A program made the translations under genes and the position numbers. From Saksenaea vasiformis B4078 (Eukaryota; Mucoromycota; Mucoromycetes; Mucorales; Saksenaeaceae), in the NCBI GenBank assembly GCA_000697055.1, contig JNDT01002413.1:124001-188000 (forward strand): 64,000 nucleotides of DNA, written 5' to 3'. Shown here in pieces: positions 44,554 through 56,857 of the stretch (within the stretch, counting starts at the first letter, position 1; each line of letters opens with the position of its first letter). A model generated the notes under the pieces. It saw nothing but the letters and a program-made list of their open reading frames with translations, did no database searches and was not told the origin of the DNA.

Positions 44554-46074
44554 ATGTCCACATCCTCATTGCCATATCTCCATCGTGTTGTTCAAGCTGC
44601 CGGTGGATTAAAGTACATTCAATCAGGTATCACTTGGGAATCCCCACGGTGGTCATGGTTATTGTTAATGGTCTGGTGGTTCTTGTGCTTCCGTTTCTGG
44701 TCTTTCGTAATCTATGTGCTACCGCTAACACCACTTCTGTGGACAATACGTTCTTGGCGGTGTATTAACGACGACGGAGACGGAGACGACAACAACAACA
44801 CTGAGAAACAGGAACCAGCAGCAAGTCAGCAGCAAGTTGTCCTAGACGCTCTCGCAATAATGGAAACGAAATTGCAAACTTGGTTTTATTTCCTCGAATG
44901 GAAAAACGCTGGCCAAACACGCCAGACGTTTATGATGTTATTCTATTTCTACGTCTTTTGGATTTCTGCTCATCAGGTGGTCGAGACACATCGCATCATG
45001 CTGGTGCTTGGAACCCTGGGATTGATATGGCACAATTCATACATGACACGTTTACGCCATTACTTCCTGGGGACCCTCGCCTATTCTATCCTGACAACGG
45101 TTTTTCTCGGACCGGTGCAGCAGGACGAATTGCAATCACTTGCACAACGTGCTGAGGAACATCGTCAGAAAATAATTATGCAGGAAAAATCACAACAGCA
45201 AAACACATTCATGTTTATTCTGTACGAGAACCAGGTAAATGGCAATAATATAATAAAACCATGGAAAGCTGATGCAAACTGACAGCGGTCGTCGGTCTTT
45301 GGGCAATGGGATACTCCACTGTTCTTTGAGAGGGCATCTTGGTCAGATGAGGCCAACAACCGCACGCCGCCAAAATCCAGATTCTCTCTACCTTCGCCGT
45401 TGGAAACCATCATCACCGATCCTCAGCGTCTTGACCACAGCTGGAAAAAGAACTGGATCTGGACATGGGTGGATCATGACTGGCGACTCGATCTGGACAA
45501 CAATGTCGACGATCTCGGATGGCAGTACGGGACAGCTGCCTGGACATTATTCGACCAGCATCCGAAAGGCTGGCTATCCACACGACGTCGTCGATGGATC
45601 CGTCTGGCAAAAGTGGATTATCGAGTGGAAGTGCAGCAACAAGGACAAAACGGGCTGTCAACAGAAGGCCATACCTCTCCTTCAGACATTCTTCATCGTC
45701 CAAAGATACCTCAACCGAGCTCGCTCTTGCTGTCACTGGCAGATGATCGCTCTGAAGAACGTTTAGTTTCCCCTTTATCACCTTATGGAAACGGTTCATT
45801 TTCGGACGATGAAACATGGTCCCCCACAGAAACAACTACTTCCCGACCTAGCCTTGTTAGTAGTATGGATGAAAGGGTTGTACCAACACGAAGCAAAAGC
45901 TCTACATTAGCAGCCACTAGCGAAGCGCCGTCAACTGTCAGCGTCGGTTCCACGATCGACGGCTGGCGGTCGCGATCATTATTTGAACGGCGCAGAAAGT
46001 CCGAGCGTCGCTCATCGACTGGACAGAAAAAACGCGAGGCTGTATGGAAAAGCATCGTTGTGTCACGTCCATAG
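44554..46074 (+). CDS. Pex24/dysferlin-domain integral membrane peroxin
   Basis: Exons 44554..45234, 45286..46074; 489 aa, intron phase 0. Two hydrophobic blocks (SWLLLMVWWFLCFRFWSFVI near 33-53; FMMLFYFYVFWISA and VLGTLGLIW near 127-160) look like a reticulon-like or hairpin membrane region. The intron sits inside the dysferlin domain: ILYENQ then RSSVFGQWDTPLF. Exon 2 continues with DHSWKKNWIWTWVDHDWRL, GWQYGTAAW and RRRRWIRLAK, the dysferlin C-terminal pattern of the Pex23/24/30/31 family. These ER/peroxisome membrane proteins control peroxisome number and ER contact sites. The C-terminal 150 residues are Ser/Thr/Arg-rich and probably disordered. Which paralogue it is cannot be told from sequence alone. 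Confidence 0.88.
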
Positions 46075-47808
46075 CTTCCATTTTCAAACAGTCCCATTAG
46101 GCAAAACACGACTGTTACAAAAATAACGCAGTTTGTCACACCATTTCCCTAAAAGAAAAATACATGCACTCGTATTCCTAAACTAGTCGGTCTGTGTCAA
46201 GTCCGAAGGCAAACTGACTCGTTAGAAAGAGAGCATTATTACCCCAATTAGGACGATTCGTAGGAATTAGAAACGTCAGTTGGAATTAACTCTTTATTAT
46301 TATTATTATTTGTTTGATTTAAGAGATGACGGTGAATTTCCTTTGGACAGTCTGGACGTTTTGTAAGAGAGATAAGAACGGCTGTTACTCTAAAGACTAT
46401 TACTGAACCCCTATCAATTGGAACCTGGGTTAACTCCTGAGAGCAAATTATCCCCCGATCAGCATGTTTTTGTAATAGTAAACGGCCCGTTTGTTTAGCT
46501 TCCGAATTGAAAGATCGAAACTTCATTTCTCGACCTCTTTGACCAACCCAGAGGTCAGAATTTACACAGGAAACTCCTGAATAGTATATACTGAGAGACT
46601 ATATTTACCAGCATGATGAAGGGCCCTGATGTAAGCAGTACTTGTATCATTATTTGACAACAGCTATGATCTGGAACGTAGCTGTTGCGTTACTAGTAAA
46701 TGGATCATCCAATTCCTTCCTAGCAATTTCAGCAGCACCGCCTGAGACTCACGAGTAGGTTGATCGTTGTTTGCAAATGTAATGGAGGCGCATGACGACG
46801 GAACCTCTGTTTTGAATGTTAGCCCTTTCCATTGTTTCTCCCAGGAAAAAAAAATGATCCAGCATGTTTAGTCATATGCTAATGGTAACAATGCACCTGT
46901 TATCCTAAAATGGGACGACTTGGGCCCATGTCACATCACATCGGTCATGTCAAATGGATTCCTACTTCTCCTAGTTAAACATTGACTCAATGAAAAACCT
47001 GAAAGCCTCGGTACGTTCTGACTTACACATCGCCTTGTTTTTCTTCTTTTGTACCAAGGAGTCGACCTCTTAAGGATCCTTATTTCGTAGATTGATGCCG
47101 TACAATCTAATTATCATTACTGATCATCGTTTATTATCATCATGATCTAGATTTCAATGTTCCGCTCCGTTGCTAAATATGGATCAATCGGTGTCTGATG
47201 GGACCTGTCATCTTCGGTGAAACACTGCCATCCTTGTTTTGTCACAAGTTATTGTTCCCTTGTTCCTGTCTATGCATGAAACAAGGCTGAGTTGCATACG
47301 TCTTCATTAAAAAATGATGTGCTCTATTGTGGTTCTTCCCAACGTGCAAGTCATCTTACTCTGCACGTGGAATACGAAGTGACGCGTCGTGAACGCACGG
47401 TCATATTCAGAGTATGTATCCGCATGTACTTTAAGATCCACTGATTTCCAGAGTACCATCTGATTTCAAACATTGCGCTTCTTATTCTTCTTCGTCTTGC
47501 GTAAAGTTCAGTCAAATACTGAGCAAACAGTCTTTATAAAGGAGCTGCCGAACGGGTCGATAGTAAACAGTTACAAATTACATGTCATTTTGGCACATCT
47601 AGTGTGGACCACGCATCTAATAGTAATAATATAAAAGACAAAAAAGGAAGAGGATATAGAAGATGTCGCGTATGGATGTGGCGTGAAAAAAAGACGTGAC
47701 GACTAGAAAAGAGGAGAGAAGTCCGTGTCACCGTCCAGGGGGTGTACCAGCAGCACTACAGTAAATAATTTCGTTAGGAAATGCATTGACGCATTCGTTT
47801 TATCTTCT
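46075..47808. other. convergent intergenic region, no gene recognised
   Basis: 1.7 kb between the converging peroxin and phosphatase genes. The 92-codon minus frame 46248..46526 includes Asn codons from a TTA repeat and has no motif. Nothing further is supported. Confidence 0.4.
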
Positions 47809-49331
47809 TTACTTTATCTGCTTATTTTTCTTGGCGCGCTCCTTCGCGAGAGGATGGTCTGCAGGTGTCAAAAGCTCAAAGCTGCACAGCAGCTCTTCAC
47901 TGACACTCATGATGGCTCCAAAGTTGTCGAATTCGCCACAGTAATTTGGTGCAGAAAAGACGGTGACAAGGGTACGTTCATTGAAGAATTCATAGCCGTC
48001 TTCGACGACCATATGCGCTCGACAAACCAAATCAAGATCAAAACGGGCAAGGAAATCGTTAAGCACTCTTTTGCCAAAACAGTAAGAAACACCGCGTTCG
48101 TTCTCTTCCCAGTCAGTAGTTGCTTCGGATGGATCGGACCATAAGAGGTCGTTTAGCAGACCATAGTCAGGTACATCCGTGGGTCGCTGAATGCTACGAA
48201 TGGCATCCATACTATGTAAGGAAGGTGAAAGACCGCCATGAACACAGAAGATTTTGCCCGCGACAAGTCCAGCAATCGGCAAAGTGTTAAATACATCGAC
48301 AAAGGTACGCCACATCTTTGGACTCAATCGACGTTTACATTCGTCATAAAATCCATAAACTGAAAGAAAATTGAGTATGTCATTCTACGTAGGTATGGTT
48401 TCTCTCTCTCTCTTTTTTTTTTTTTTACCTTTAGTTACGTTAGCACATTCATGGTTTCCCCGTAAAAGAAAGAAGTTTTCAGGGAATTTGATTTTGTAAC
48501 ATAAAAGCAGGAGAAATGTTTCCAAACTTTGTTTCCCGCGATCAACGTAATCACCGAGAAATAAGTAGTTACTGCTTGGTGGAAAACCGCCCATTTCGAA
48601 AAGTCGAATCAGATCCGTGTATTGGCCATGGGTATCGCCGACAACCTTGACAGGTGCACTCAATTCGAGTAGAGTCTGAGTTGCAAAAGAACCATTGATA
48701 AAAATTGTTGGTCATGAATTAATCGAAGGGAACAACGTACCGGCTGACTCAAGAAGATCTCCATTGCAGCATGACAGATGGCCAAAACATCTGAATTTTT
48801 TAAACATAATTGTCTGGATGTTTTAGCTGCATAACCTGCTTGATACAATCGATGGATATATTCATCAATCTGAGTATAAGTACTGGAGGATGAATGGATA
48901 GTAAGTTGATTGACAGATCCCACAGTCAGCTGATGATTATTATTATTGTTGATATCTGGGTCTGGTATTTGTTTTTGTGGAGGCCAAAAATCAGAAGTAG
49001 CAAGTAATTTATGTTGTTGAGGGTTTATCACCTTGCCCTGGAATGGGTCAGTGGCATGAACTGTACTGTCTTCTTCCTCAACATTGTTTTCTTGTGAAAG
49101 ATAGTCTGGGTTTAGTCGAGCTATAGCAGAGTCACCTGTAGTGGTAGGTGATGTTGCAGGTACGGAATGGCGTTGTTGTTGTTGTGAGATGAGTATGGAG
49201 TTAACAGAATGAGCTGTGTTTGTACTGTAGTAGTTGTTATTATCCGTTATTTCTAGTCCGGAACTCTTGGTTTTGTTGGTATTTCGTCGTAGTAGTTTTG
49301 CCCCATTTTTTTTCGAGGCAATATTACCCAT
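47809..49331 (-). CDS. PPZ-type serine/threonine protein phosphatase
   Basis: Exons complement(47809..48359, 48429..48675, 48741..49331); 462 aa. The start ATG at 49331 gives MGNIASKK, a good N-myristoylation signal, as in yeast Ppz1/Ppz2. About 155 disordered Asn/Ser/Gln-rich residues follow, then a PP1-like catalytic core: [20 protein letters not shown] across intron 1, GDTHGQY, GDYVDRG, RGNHEC, HGGLSP, and [13 protein letters not shown] near the end. PPZ enzymes regulate cation homeostasis and cell integrity and are fungus-specific. The first metal motif is GDTHG rather than the usual GD[VI]HG; the metal-binding Asp and His are retained. The N-terminus is shorter than in yeast Ppz1. Confidence 0.92.
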
Positions 49332-49537
49332 GTCTTTTTGGTTTATAAAAAAGAAAGGAAGGAAAAAGCAAAACTCTCGCGGATAAACCACTAAAATTTC
49401 TGAAATACAAAACCCGCAAACAAGCTCATAATCCTGAGCATCTATTGGAACAGAAAAGAAAAAAAAATAACAATAGGTATGTAGTAATAGTGATCGGATA
49501 CGAACAATTAAAAAGAAGTTTTCTTTTTTTTTTTTTG

Positions 49538-51452
49538 CTATTTCTTGTAAAAATTCAGGGGTACATTGTCATCATCGTCACTGTCGTCCGCTGATTGTGT
49601 CTTTTGTTGGACGTATCTTGATTTTCGGAGTGATGTTGCACCAGTGGAATTCTTGGGAATAGGGGTCGCATTGTTTCGTTGTATTGCCTGTTGTTGCTGC
49701 TGTTGATGTTGCTCACGGTATTTCTTACCGGAGGAGAATATTCGGCTCATCGGTTTCTTTTTGGGTTCTGCTTGAAAATAAGAAGGGGCATTTTCCACCG
49801 GTGGTTGTGATTGTGTATGATCAATCGAAAGATACCAAAACATAAAATTAGAGATGAGGACTTGATGATGCAAGGGACGACGGGGATTAGAAAGTTTCAT
49901 GTGAGAAAGACGGTATATAGCACGTTCAATATGAATGGGTAAACGACAAGTATCAAAATACTGTGGGGGTATATCCAGCCTGCTGGATCGCCTTCTTCCT
50001 GCTGGTTCTTGTTGTTGTTGTTGCATTAGTTTTGAGGCGTTCTTAGGAGAAAGAGATTTCATTGACAACGACCTGGCAAATAGGGAAGCCAAGGAGGTTC
50101 TTTTTGGCAAGAGTGCTGATGCCGAATTGGCCCGAGAAAGTGCTGACTTTTTCTCGTGAAAAAGACGTGTTGATTTACTGGTCTCTTCGTCGTCAACACG
50201 GCGGAAACAAAAATGGTACTTGGTTTCATGGAATAGGCCTGCCAACCATGATGGTTTCTTTTCTTGTTTCGTACGCCTGATCGTCACTAACTCCGACTGG
50301 TTCAAACTGGACCGATCCGCACGAGCTTGGTCTACTGCTACTACGGCAGGGGCTGTTTGCTCAGGTACAGGTTCAGGAGACGGAGATGGATGTTCAAGAT
50401 GCTGTTCCGTTTGCAAGACAGGTGTTTTCTCTTTCTCCTCCTCCTCCTCCTTATTTTGACCTTCCAAGAGCTGCGAGAATAATTGCGATTCGGCATCGTG
50501 AACGCGTGAAAGAATCCCTTGTTGTGAATCATCCGAAGAAAAACTAGCACTGCCTAGATCAATCCATTCACTCATGCTAACAGGGCGATCGTACAGAGAT
50601 ACTCCTTCGGGTGGAACCTGTCGCACAGTATCTGCAGGTGATATGGTCGGTGTACTGTCTTGACTGTCAAGCGGCTTTGGTCTCTTTTCTACTTCTTTAT
50701 CAATGGATCCCTGTCGGCCCCTTCGTCGGGCCGAAAGAGCAGAACGACGAAGTAAAGAACGGCTGTGTTGAGGAGCAACGACTCGAGAATCATCGTTGGA
50801 TGCGGAATGGCGATCAAATGCATTGGACGGTTGGATAGTATTATCTGTACGCAACATGTCATGAGAACACACACACAAAAGTAACGAGGTTATCGTTTCT
50901 ACCTTCTTCGTTAATTATACCAAGAGGTTCGTCGTTTTTCTTCCTTCTAGAAGACACTCTTCTCGTTTTAAGAGAAACTTTGTCTTCCTCTTGTCCTCCT
51001 CCTCCTCCTCCTCCTCCTTCTTCGTCACTTTCATCTTCAGAAGTATGAGATACGGATAATTGCGATTTTCTTCTGCGAACACTGGAGCTACGTCGTACAG
51101 GGTCGGTGCCATTCGTTCTAATCCATTCTGAAAACTCGCTCGGTGCTATCTGTGGATGTTTGTCTGCAGGAACCCTGCAAAGTGAATGGAACGGTTAAAC
51201 AAGCATGTACTTATTATCTCCTTCCATGCTTTACCAAATGAGACTAGGTAGGTTTCCTAGTTGTTCGTTAGTGGTTTCCGTAGTAGACGAGTCATATAGT
51301 AGGGATGGCGGCGATGGTGGGGATGATGGGTTCTGTTGATCGGGTAGGTTGATCAAGTGTGTGTCTGAGTCTTCAGTCGACTTTGTAGTGTAAATCACGT
51401 CACTCATGGGGGTCGGCATTGGCACTGCATTGTCCACATGAGTAAGAGCCAT
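49538..51452 (-). CDS. Zds1/Zds2-like protein (Zds C-terminal domain)
   Basis: Exons complement(49538..50844, 50903..51174, 51235..51452); 598 aa. The protein is mostly disordered, with Ser, Arg and Glu runs, a seven-Gly run in exon 2 and Gln runs near the C-terminus. Near residues 470-515 is the Zds_C domain: LPIHIERAIYRLSHMKLSN, then RPLHHQVLISNFMFWYLSI. A short conserved-looking SEFSEWIR motif near residue 85 recurs as MSEWIDLG near residue 235. In yeast, Zds proteins bind PP2A-Cdc55 through this C-terminal domain and steer mitotic entry and polarity. The gene lies upstream of, and parallel to, the PPZ gene (about 200 nt apart). I attach no functional meaning to that. Confidence 0.9.
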
Positions 51453-54121
51453 CGTTTAAAGAGTATCGGACCGGGACACGATTGTTAAGATCCTGAACCA
51501 GGAGAAAAAAAAAGACTTGCAGAAAAAAAATGTTGCCGCGCCTTTATTTTTATTATTATTATTATTATCCCGTCACATGTCTCAAAAAGCAGCAGCCAAC
51601 CACCATAGTTGCGTAAAATACCTTGGTAGCCATCTCAATTGAGGGCAAGGAAAAAGGGTATCACAAGGTGCGTTGAATTCTGTCCCGGTGTTGTACTTTT
51701 ATGGTAACTGGCCTGGCCCCACCCAAGTTACACTTAAATTTAGATAGTATATAACTCACCATCATACTCTAATCATTGCAGGTATATCCGTCATTGCCCT
51801 ATTTGAAATTGTTCTTCTTCGCCTTGAATTCTATAAATACTGTGAAGATAGCGAACCAGAATTTCTCCACGAAAAGAAACTCTGGGTTACACGAACATGA
51901 ATAGCAGAGGCTTGACAATGAATAGCGGGATCTCAAACTTCTAAATCTTAACGTGGAATCCACCACACTTAATTTGGCCCTGAATTTCGCGCTGTTAAAC
52001 CTTAGTCAACCACGTAACAGCAAAAATGAACTCTTGGCAAAGCAAATAGCTATGCCCAAACCAGGACATCTCTGTGACATCAATAAACGGTACTCTATTT
52101 CGATGTATTATCTAGAGTCCAAGCAAGCAACATCACAAATGCAAGACATGTTATTGGCTGTGCCAGCGTTAATCTTAAAAGGAAAATGCAGTTGGTACCA
52201 TTTTCTGGGACCGTTATATACTGCGTCTTTTAAAGGAGTTTTACGCGGGGTGAAATAAATTTTGTGGGTCAACCGTCTTGCCAAGTTCGCACGCAACAGT
52301 CTATATTCGCGGTACACATGTAATCTTCCACATACGATTGGACTTACCTAAACGTGGTCCTGTGTGACGCAAAGTTCGTCTTCCCAAAACATAAACATTC
52401 ATAATGATGGGTACATCTGATATGACACTTGAACGTATCCTTACTTACCATTAGTGTAATCCCAAGGGTGCAGGATTCGACATCGCAACTTGTCAGTGGC
52501 TGAATATGGTAGAAAGGGAAAACGACAGCTTTGAAATTGCCTGCTTTTGTGTGGGGAATTACTATAGACGCTCAGGATCTAACACTTAGGGACACTCGTG
52601 TAACGTTGTTTGGCCGGAGGCTGGACGCATATCTTATCGAATTTTAATGCAAAACCAAATCGCGGGTATCTGTGAACCTGGCATCCATAAGACGAATGTC
52701 TATGAACTTAAGTGTTCAAAGTTAAACCCTCATCGAGCGCCTAGAGATAGATATCGTCATGTTCATCTTTCTGAGCCTAAGCAGACGATCCACAGAGATT
52801 CAAGGACCCGTCCGTATTTGTATATCATCAGTCTTTTATTAGAGAATTCTAAGCTATCTATCTAACATTTCTCTAAATTAGGTTACATAAGCATCCCTGG
52901 CTGGCAGACAATGAGCGTTCGTAGCAGTTCCCTTCATGTGTGAACGGTAACAGACTGTAGCCAAAAAAAAAAAAGACCACTCGCTGCTTCTACATCGTGA
53001 TCGATGGTATTTGGTACCTCCCTCGTAGAACGGGTATCAGTAGTTGAGATGCATCAGACTGTTGTTTACTGAGACGGTTCTCACTTTTCAAGTGTGTCCC
53101 TCCTGTATCTTTGGCCGTATGACTGGTGGAAAGCAGCAGAAGTAAGGCTGCGACGTAGCGTATTCATTGGTGATGTCTACAGTCGCATATCTTCTGTGTC
53201 TGCGATGTAACTGCCCTCCTCCACGCCTAGTGTCCTGAGATGCATGTTCCTTGAAGACCAGCGTGTGTTGTTCTGGTAAATTTTCGCGCGGTGTGTTCTT
53301 GACACGGCTGTTTCACATCCGTCCAGGGCTGAATGCTGTAACAAGCGAATTTTACTTTGCATCGTGAGATGAATAAATACTTGTCCAAGGCGAATCTAAC
53401 ATATTCTCGCTATTGACTGACAAAATTATGACAAGCGCCAAACACCTTTTTGAGTAATTTCGGCGGACGTACGCCTAGTTCTTCCGCTTGATCCAAGATG
53501 CCTCTTGGAAGTCAACTTGTTTTAAGAAGCTCTTCCTTAAAATCGTCAAATTTGTCCTCCAGTCCGTCGCCAGACAGATCGGACCTTTTTTCTGCTGAAC
53601 TCTTTGCGTGGATCTGTAAAGATTATTCAAGTCATGACTAAACGCCAATTGCATGCTATGTTTGGCATATATCGACATTTTGTCGCCCTGGAGATTTCTC
53701 ATGACTGCAACGCTTCAATGGCAATCGAATCGAATTGTCTGCATTTCTTGGTGCGGCTGCATTGCCGTTTGTTTGACACAAATAGTGTGGATATTTACTA
53801 GTTAAGTCCTAGAAGAAAAAAAGAGAGAAGAGAATTAAATATATACAATAGACTATCAATCAAAGTTTCAAGTTTTTCATGCTAATTATGTCATCCGAGG
53901 AATATAATGGCACATGAATGATAAATTGAGTAAGTGATAAGTAAGAAACTCCCACAACAGCCGGAACGGCTCAGGGCAGATGTAGCGCAGCCTATTGCTG
54001 GTGACACACAAGTCATAGCATTACACGGTTCATTTGGAACAAATGCCCAAATTGCCTTAAGCGGAGAGGAAAATTTTAAAAAATTCTCGGGGATCCTGCT
54101 TCCACAGTGTCTCGTTTAATC
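51453..54121. other. 2.7-kb divergent intergenic region
   Basis: No gene recognised between Zds-like and neurochondrin. It includes a TTA/ATT microsatellite (about 51,547-51,570) and an A-run near 52,965. Open frames (51953..52258 +, 53475..53702 -) have no family features. Confidence 0.4.
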
Positions 54122-55745
54122 ATGTCAAGTAATGTTGCCAGTTCAGACCAAGATCGGATAGCTCAGATCGATCGCTGTCTCGAGCTTATCTCCCCTTCCG
54201 CCTCCGATGAGTCGAAATTTGTAGGCATGATGCTCCTCCCACGCTTGCTGAAGCAGGACGATGTCGCATCGATTCAGCGTGTCTTCGATGGAATGAATTT
54301 CAAATTCATTGAACGGTTACTGCGTAGCTGTGAGTTATTGGATCATTGGGTCACGATGATTGCTTAACTTTTTCAACTTAGCACAGCAACCTGACGCCGA
54401 GATCCCCGAATCAGCACTTAAAGAAATTGGTGTCAGCATTCTTGCATGCTTTGCCCATTATGACGATATGGCATCGAAAAAGCAGATGGTTGAACGCATT
54501 CCGGCGCTTTCGACAGTTTTGAAAGCAAAGTAGGATGTACAGAGAGGTTCCTGGCCGAAATCTAACCTTGAGGTAGCGATTCGACAGACGTAACAAAAGA
54601 ATCTTTAAACATCCTTCTTTGCACAGCAATCACGAAAGAAGGACTAGTTAAAATGTTGGACCCCGATGTATTAAAAAATATCTTTGAAGTGCTAGCGGAA
54701 TCCGAGAACAGTAAGCGTCCATGTTGAAAGTAAACTGTGGTATGTAACTCATAGTTCATAGAGAATGAGCGGGATCTCTGTGTCCAGGTGGTAAAATCTA
54801 CCTACGGACGTGCTTGCCACGAATTACATCAAAAATCAACCCCAAGTCTTGCATCTGCTCTCAAATATTCCCTCAGAACAACCATGTCGATCTGCTCAAA
54901 CATCTTTAATACGGATCAAAACAGGCTGAAATTTATTGCACTGGATATCCTCAGCCAGATTTTACCAGATGTTCCATCAGAGGTACAGAGAATTCTTCCA
55001 CAAACGGCTGTTGTTGCTTACATAGTAAAAAAAAAATAGATTATGCAAAAATTCAAGTACGAGGTGGAAAAACTGTCAGCTCAATGGCTGGAAAGTATGA
55101 GATCTGGTCTACGACAGGTTTTGGGCAGCAAGCTCGGTATGCTATTTTTGCACACGTTGCCTCCAAACTGACAATCACGTAGGGATCGATATCCGCGATC
55201 AGGCTATGCTGGTGACCGCATGTTTATTGCGATACTTTGGTTCTGATTGGTTGTTTGCGTCATTACAAAAAACCAGACTATCGCGAAAACGAAAAGAAAA
55301 ACAAGCGGATAGACGTACAGATGAAGCACATGCTGACGCCAATTTTCCAGCATTACTGATCCATCTGGTTGCTGTGGAAACACGTGTCATCGTTGACGAT
55401 ATCAATGATCATCTACACGAAGTTTATGAAGGAAGAAAAGAGGATGTTATCGACGAAGCCAAAAAAATACGTCAAGACACGATATTACCTGTCTTGTTTG
55501 AGATTTTAGAATCCGCGATTCATTATCTGTCCACACACTATAGCGAAAAAGAAGAAAGTGGAATGGATCCAGAGATGTTGCTGAAGATCAGGACCTCATT
55601 GACAGACACGATGGATATAGTTATGGAACTGTTGCAATTCATGCAAAGAACGTATAGTGATGATCAATTAGAGGAGAGCATGGTTGCGCAGGCAAGTATG
55701 CGTATAGTTGCATTATGGTTGGCAGAAGAAGGGTACGAACTGTGA
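54122..55745 (+). CDS. neurochondrin family protein
   Basis: Exons 54122..54329, 54382..54529, 54577..54710, 54762..54982, 55040..55136, 55183..55745; 456 aa. The ATG before SSNVASSDQDRI is chosen. The sequence is alpha-helical throughout and matches neurochondrin: KFVGMMLLPRLLKQDD, ALKEIGVSILACFAHYDD, ESLNILLCTAITKEGL, then ALLIHLVAVETRVIVDDIND in the last exon. Animal neurochondrin is about 730 aa and binds signalling and Rab/dynein partners; fungal members are shorter and poorly studied. The armadillo-like solenoid is inferred. One intron removes a nine-A run with an in-frame TAG (55,026-55,039), so mis-splicing there would truncate the protein. Confidence 0.87.
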
Positions 55746-56857
55746 ATAAAAATTGTAATGACGAGAACAAGGAATGACTGCGAGTAGACGGATTATATTG
55801 TCGTATGAGGTAATTCTCTCTTTATATGGATTCATACTCTATCGCATAAGCGTGAATTCTATAAGCTTCCTCTTGTCCCACTTTTTTGACTAATGTCGAC
55901 AATGTGCTCGGAAGTAAAAGTCTGCGTTATCTATAAATGTAGCCATTAACTGAGTATGAAAATGATCCCTAGAATAGGCAATCGAAATGCGCTATGCAGT
56001 GGATGTATGATAACAGACTGACTTGAAAACGGAATTTTCTTGAAAACCAGATATCCCGCCGAATAAGTTTGTTAACATACTAGCGTGTGTATCTGTCTTG
56101 GTGAGACTCAGGAAAAGGTAACAATAAGAGCTCTATGGCACTCTCTGGGTTGTGAACAGAAAATTATGGATAAACAATGCAAGATAGTAAACGCAGCATT
56201 CGGATGCATCCTGTGGATTAAAGCCAAAGGAAATCTGGAGACAGAGAATGAAGGAAATTAGGTTTTGACTACCAGAAAAACTTACTTGCTCAGTACCGAT
56301 GTGTAAAAAAAAAAAAAAGGAAAAGGGTGAGACCAGGGATGCAGATAGAAATGGAAAAAACATGTGCACGATGCTGCACTAGCATTTTAACCGCGACCTG
56401 AGTGCCTTGGTTCCAGATGAAAATGACGCCCTTGAAATAGATTTTTGCTACTTATCAGAAGCTTGAAATGAACCGAATTTGGATGACATCGTTTGTAGTG
56501 CAACGAGGGCGTTATCAAACTAAGGCGGGACTAGAAATATTGTTTTCTTTTTCATATCCAGGGTCGATCTTATGTCAAAAGATTGCCATAGAAAATGAAT
56601 AGAGAAACGAATTACCAGGTAATAAACAAAGCAAAGTAGAAGATCATTCATAATTTATTATCTAAAAAGTATTTCATAAACAGTATTGGAAGTTTGGCAG
56701 CTATATCAAGCTACTATGTTTCACTAAACTCAGGTCAAATTGCGGCTAAAAAAGGAGATCGACAAAATTGCCCAAATGTAGCACAAAGGTAATGGTTAAA
56801 TGTGTCAACTGCTTTGGATACGGGTCTTTTTTGCTTTCTTTCCGTCTCAGTCAAAAG
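55746..56857. other. intergenic, no gene recognised
   Basis: 1.1 kb between neurochondrin and the glycosyltransferase-like gene on the same strand. It is AT-rich with an A-run near 56,305. No promoter element could be fixed. Confidence 0.4.

Noticed and set aside
46248..46526. 92-codon minus frame downstream of the peroxin gene
   Set aside because: Part of it is Asn codons from a TTA microsatellite; no homology signal.
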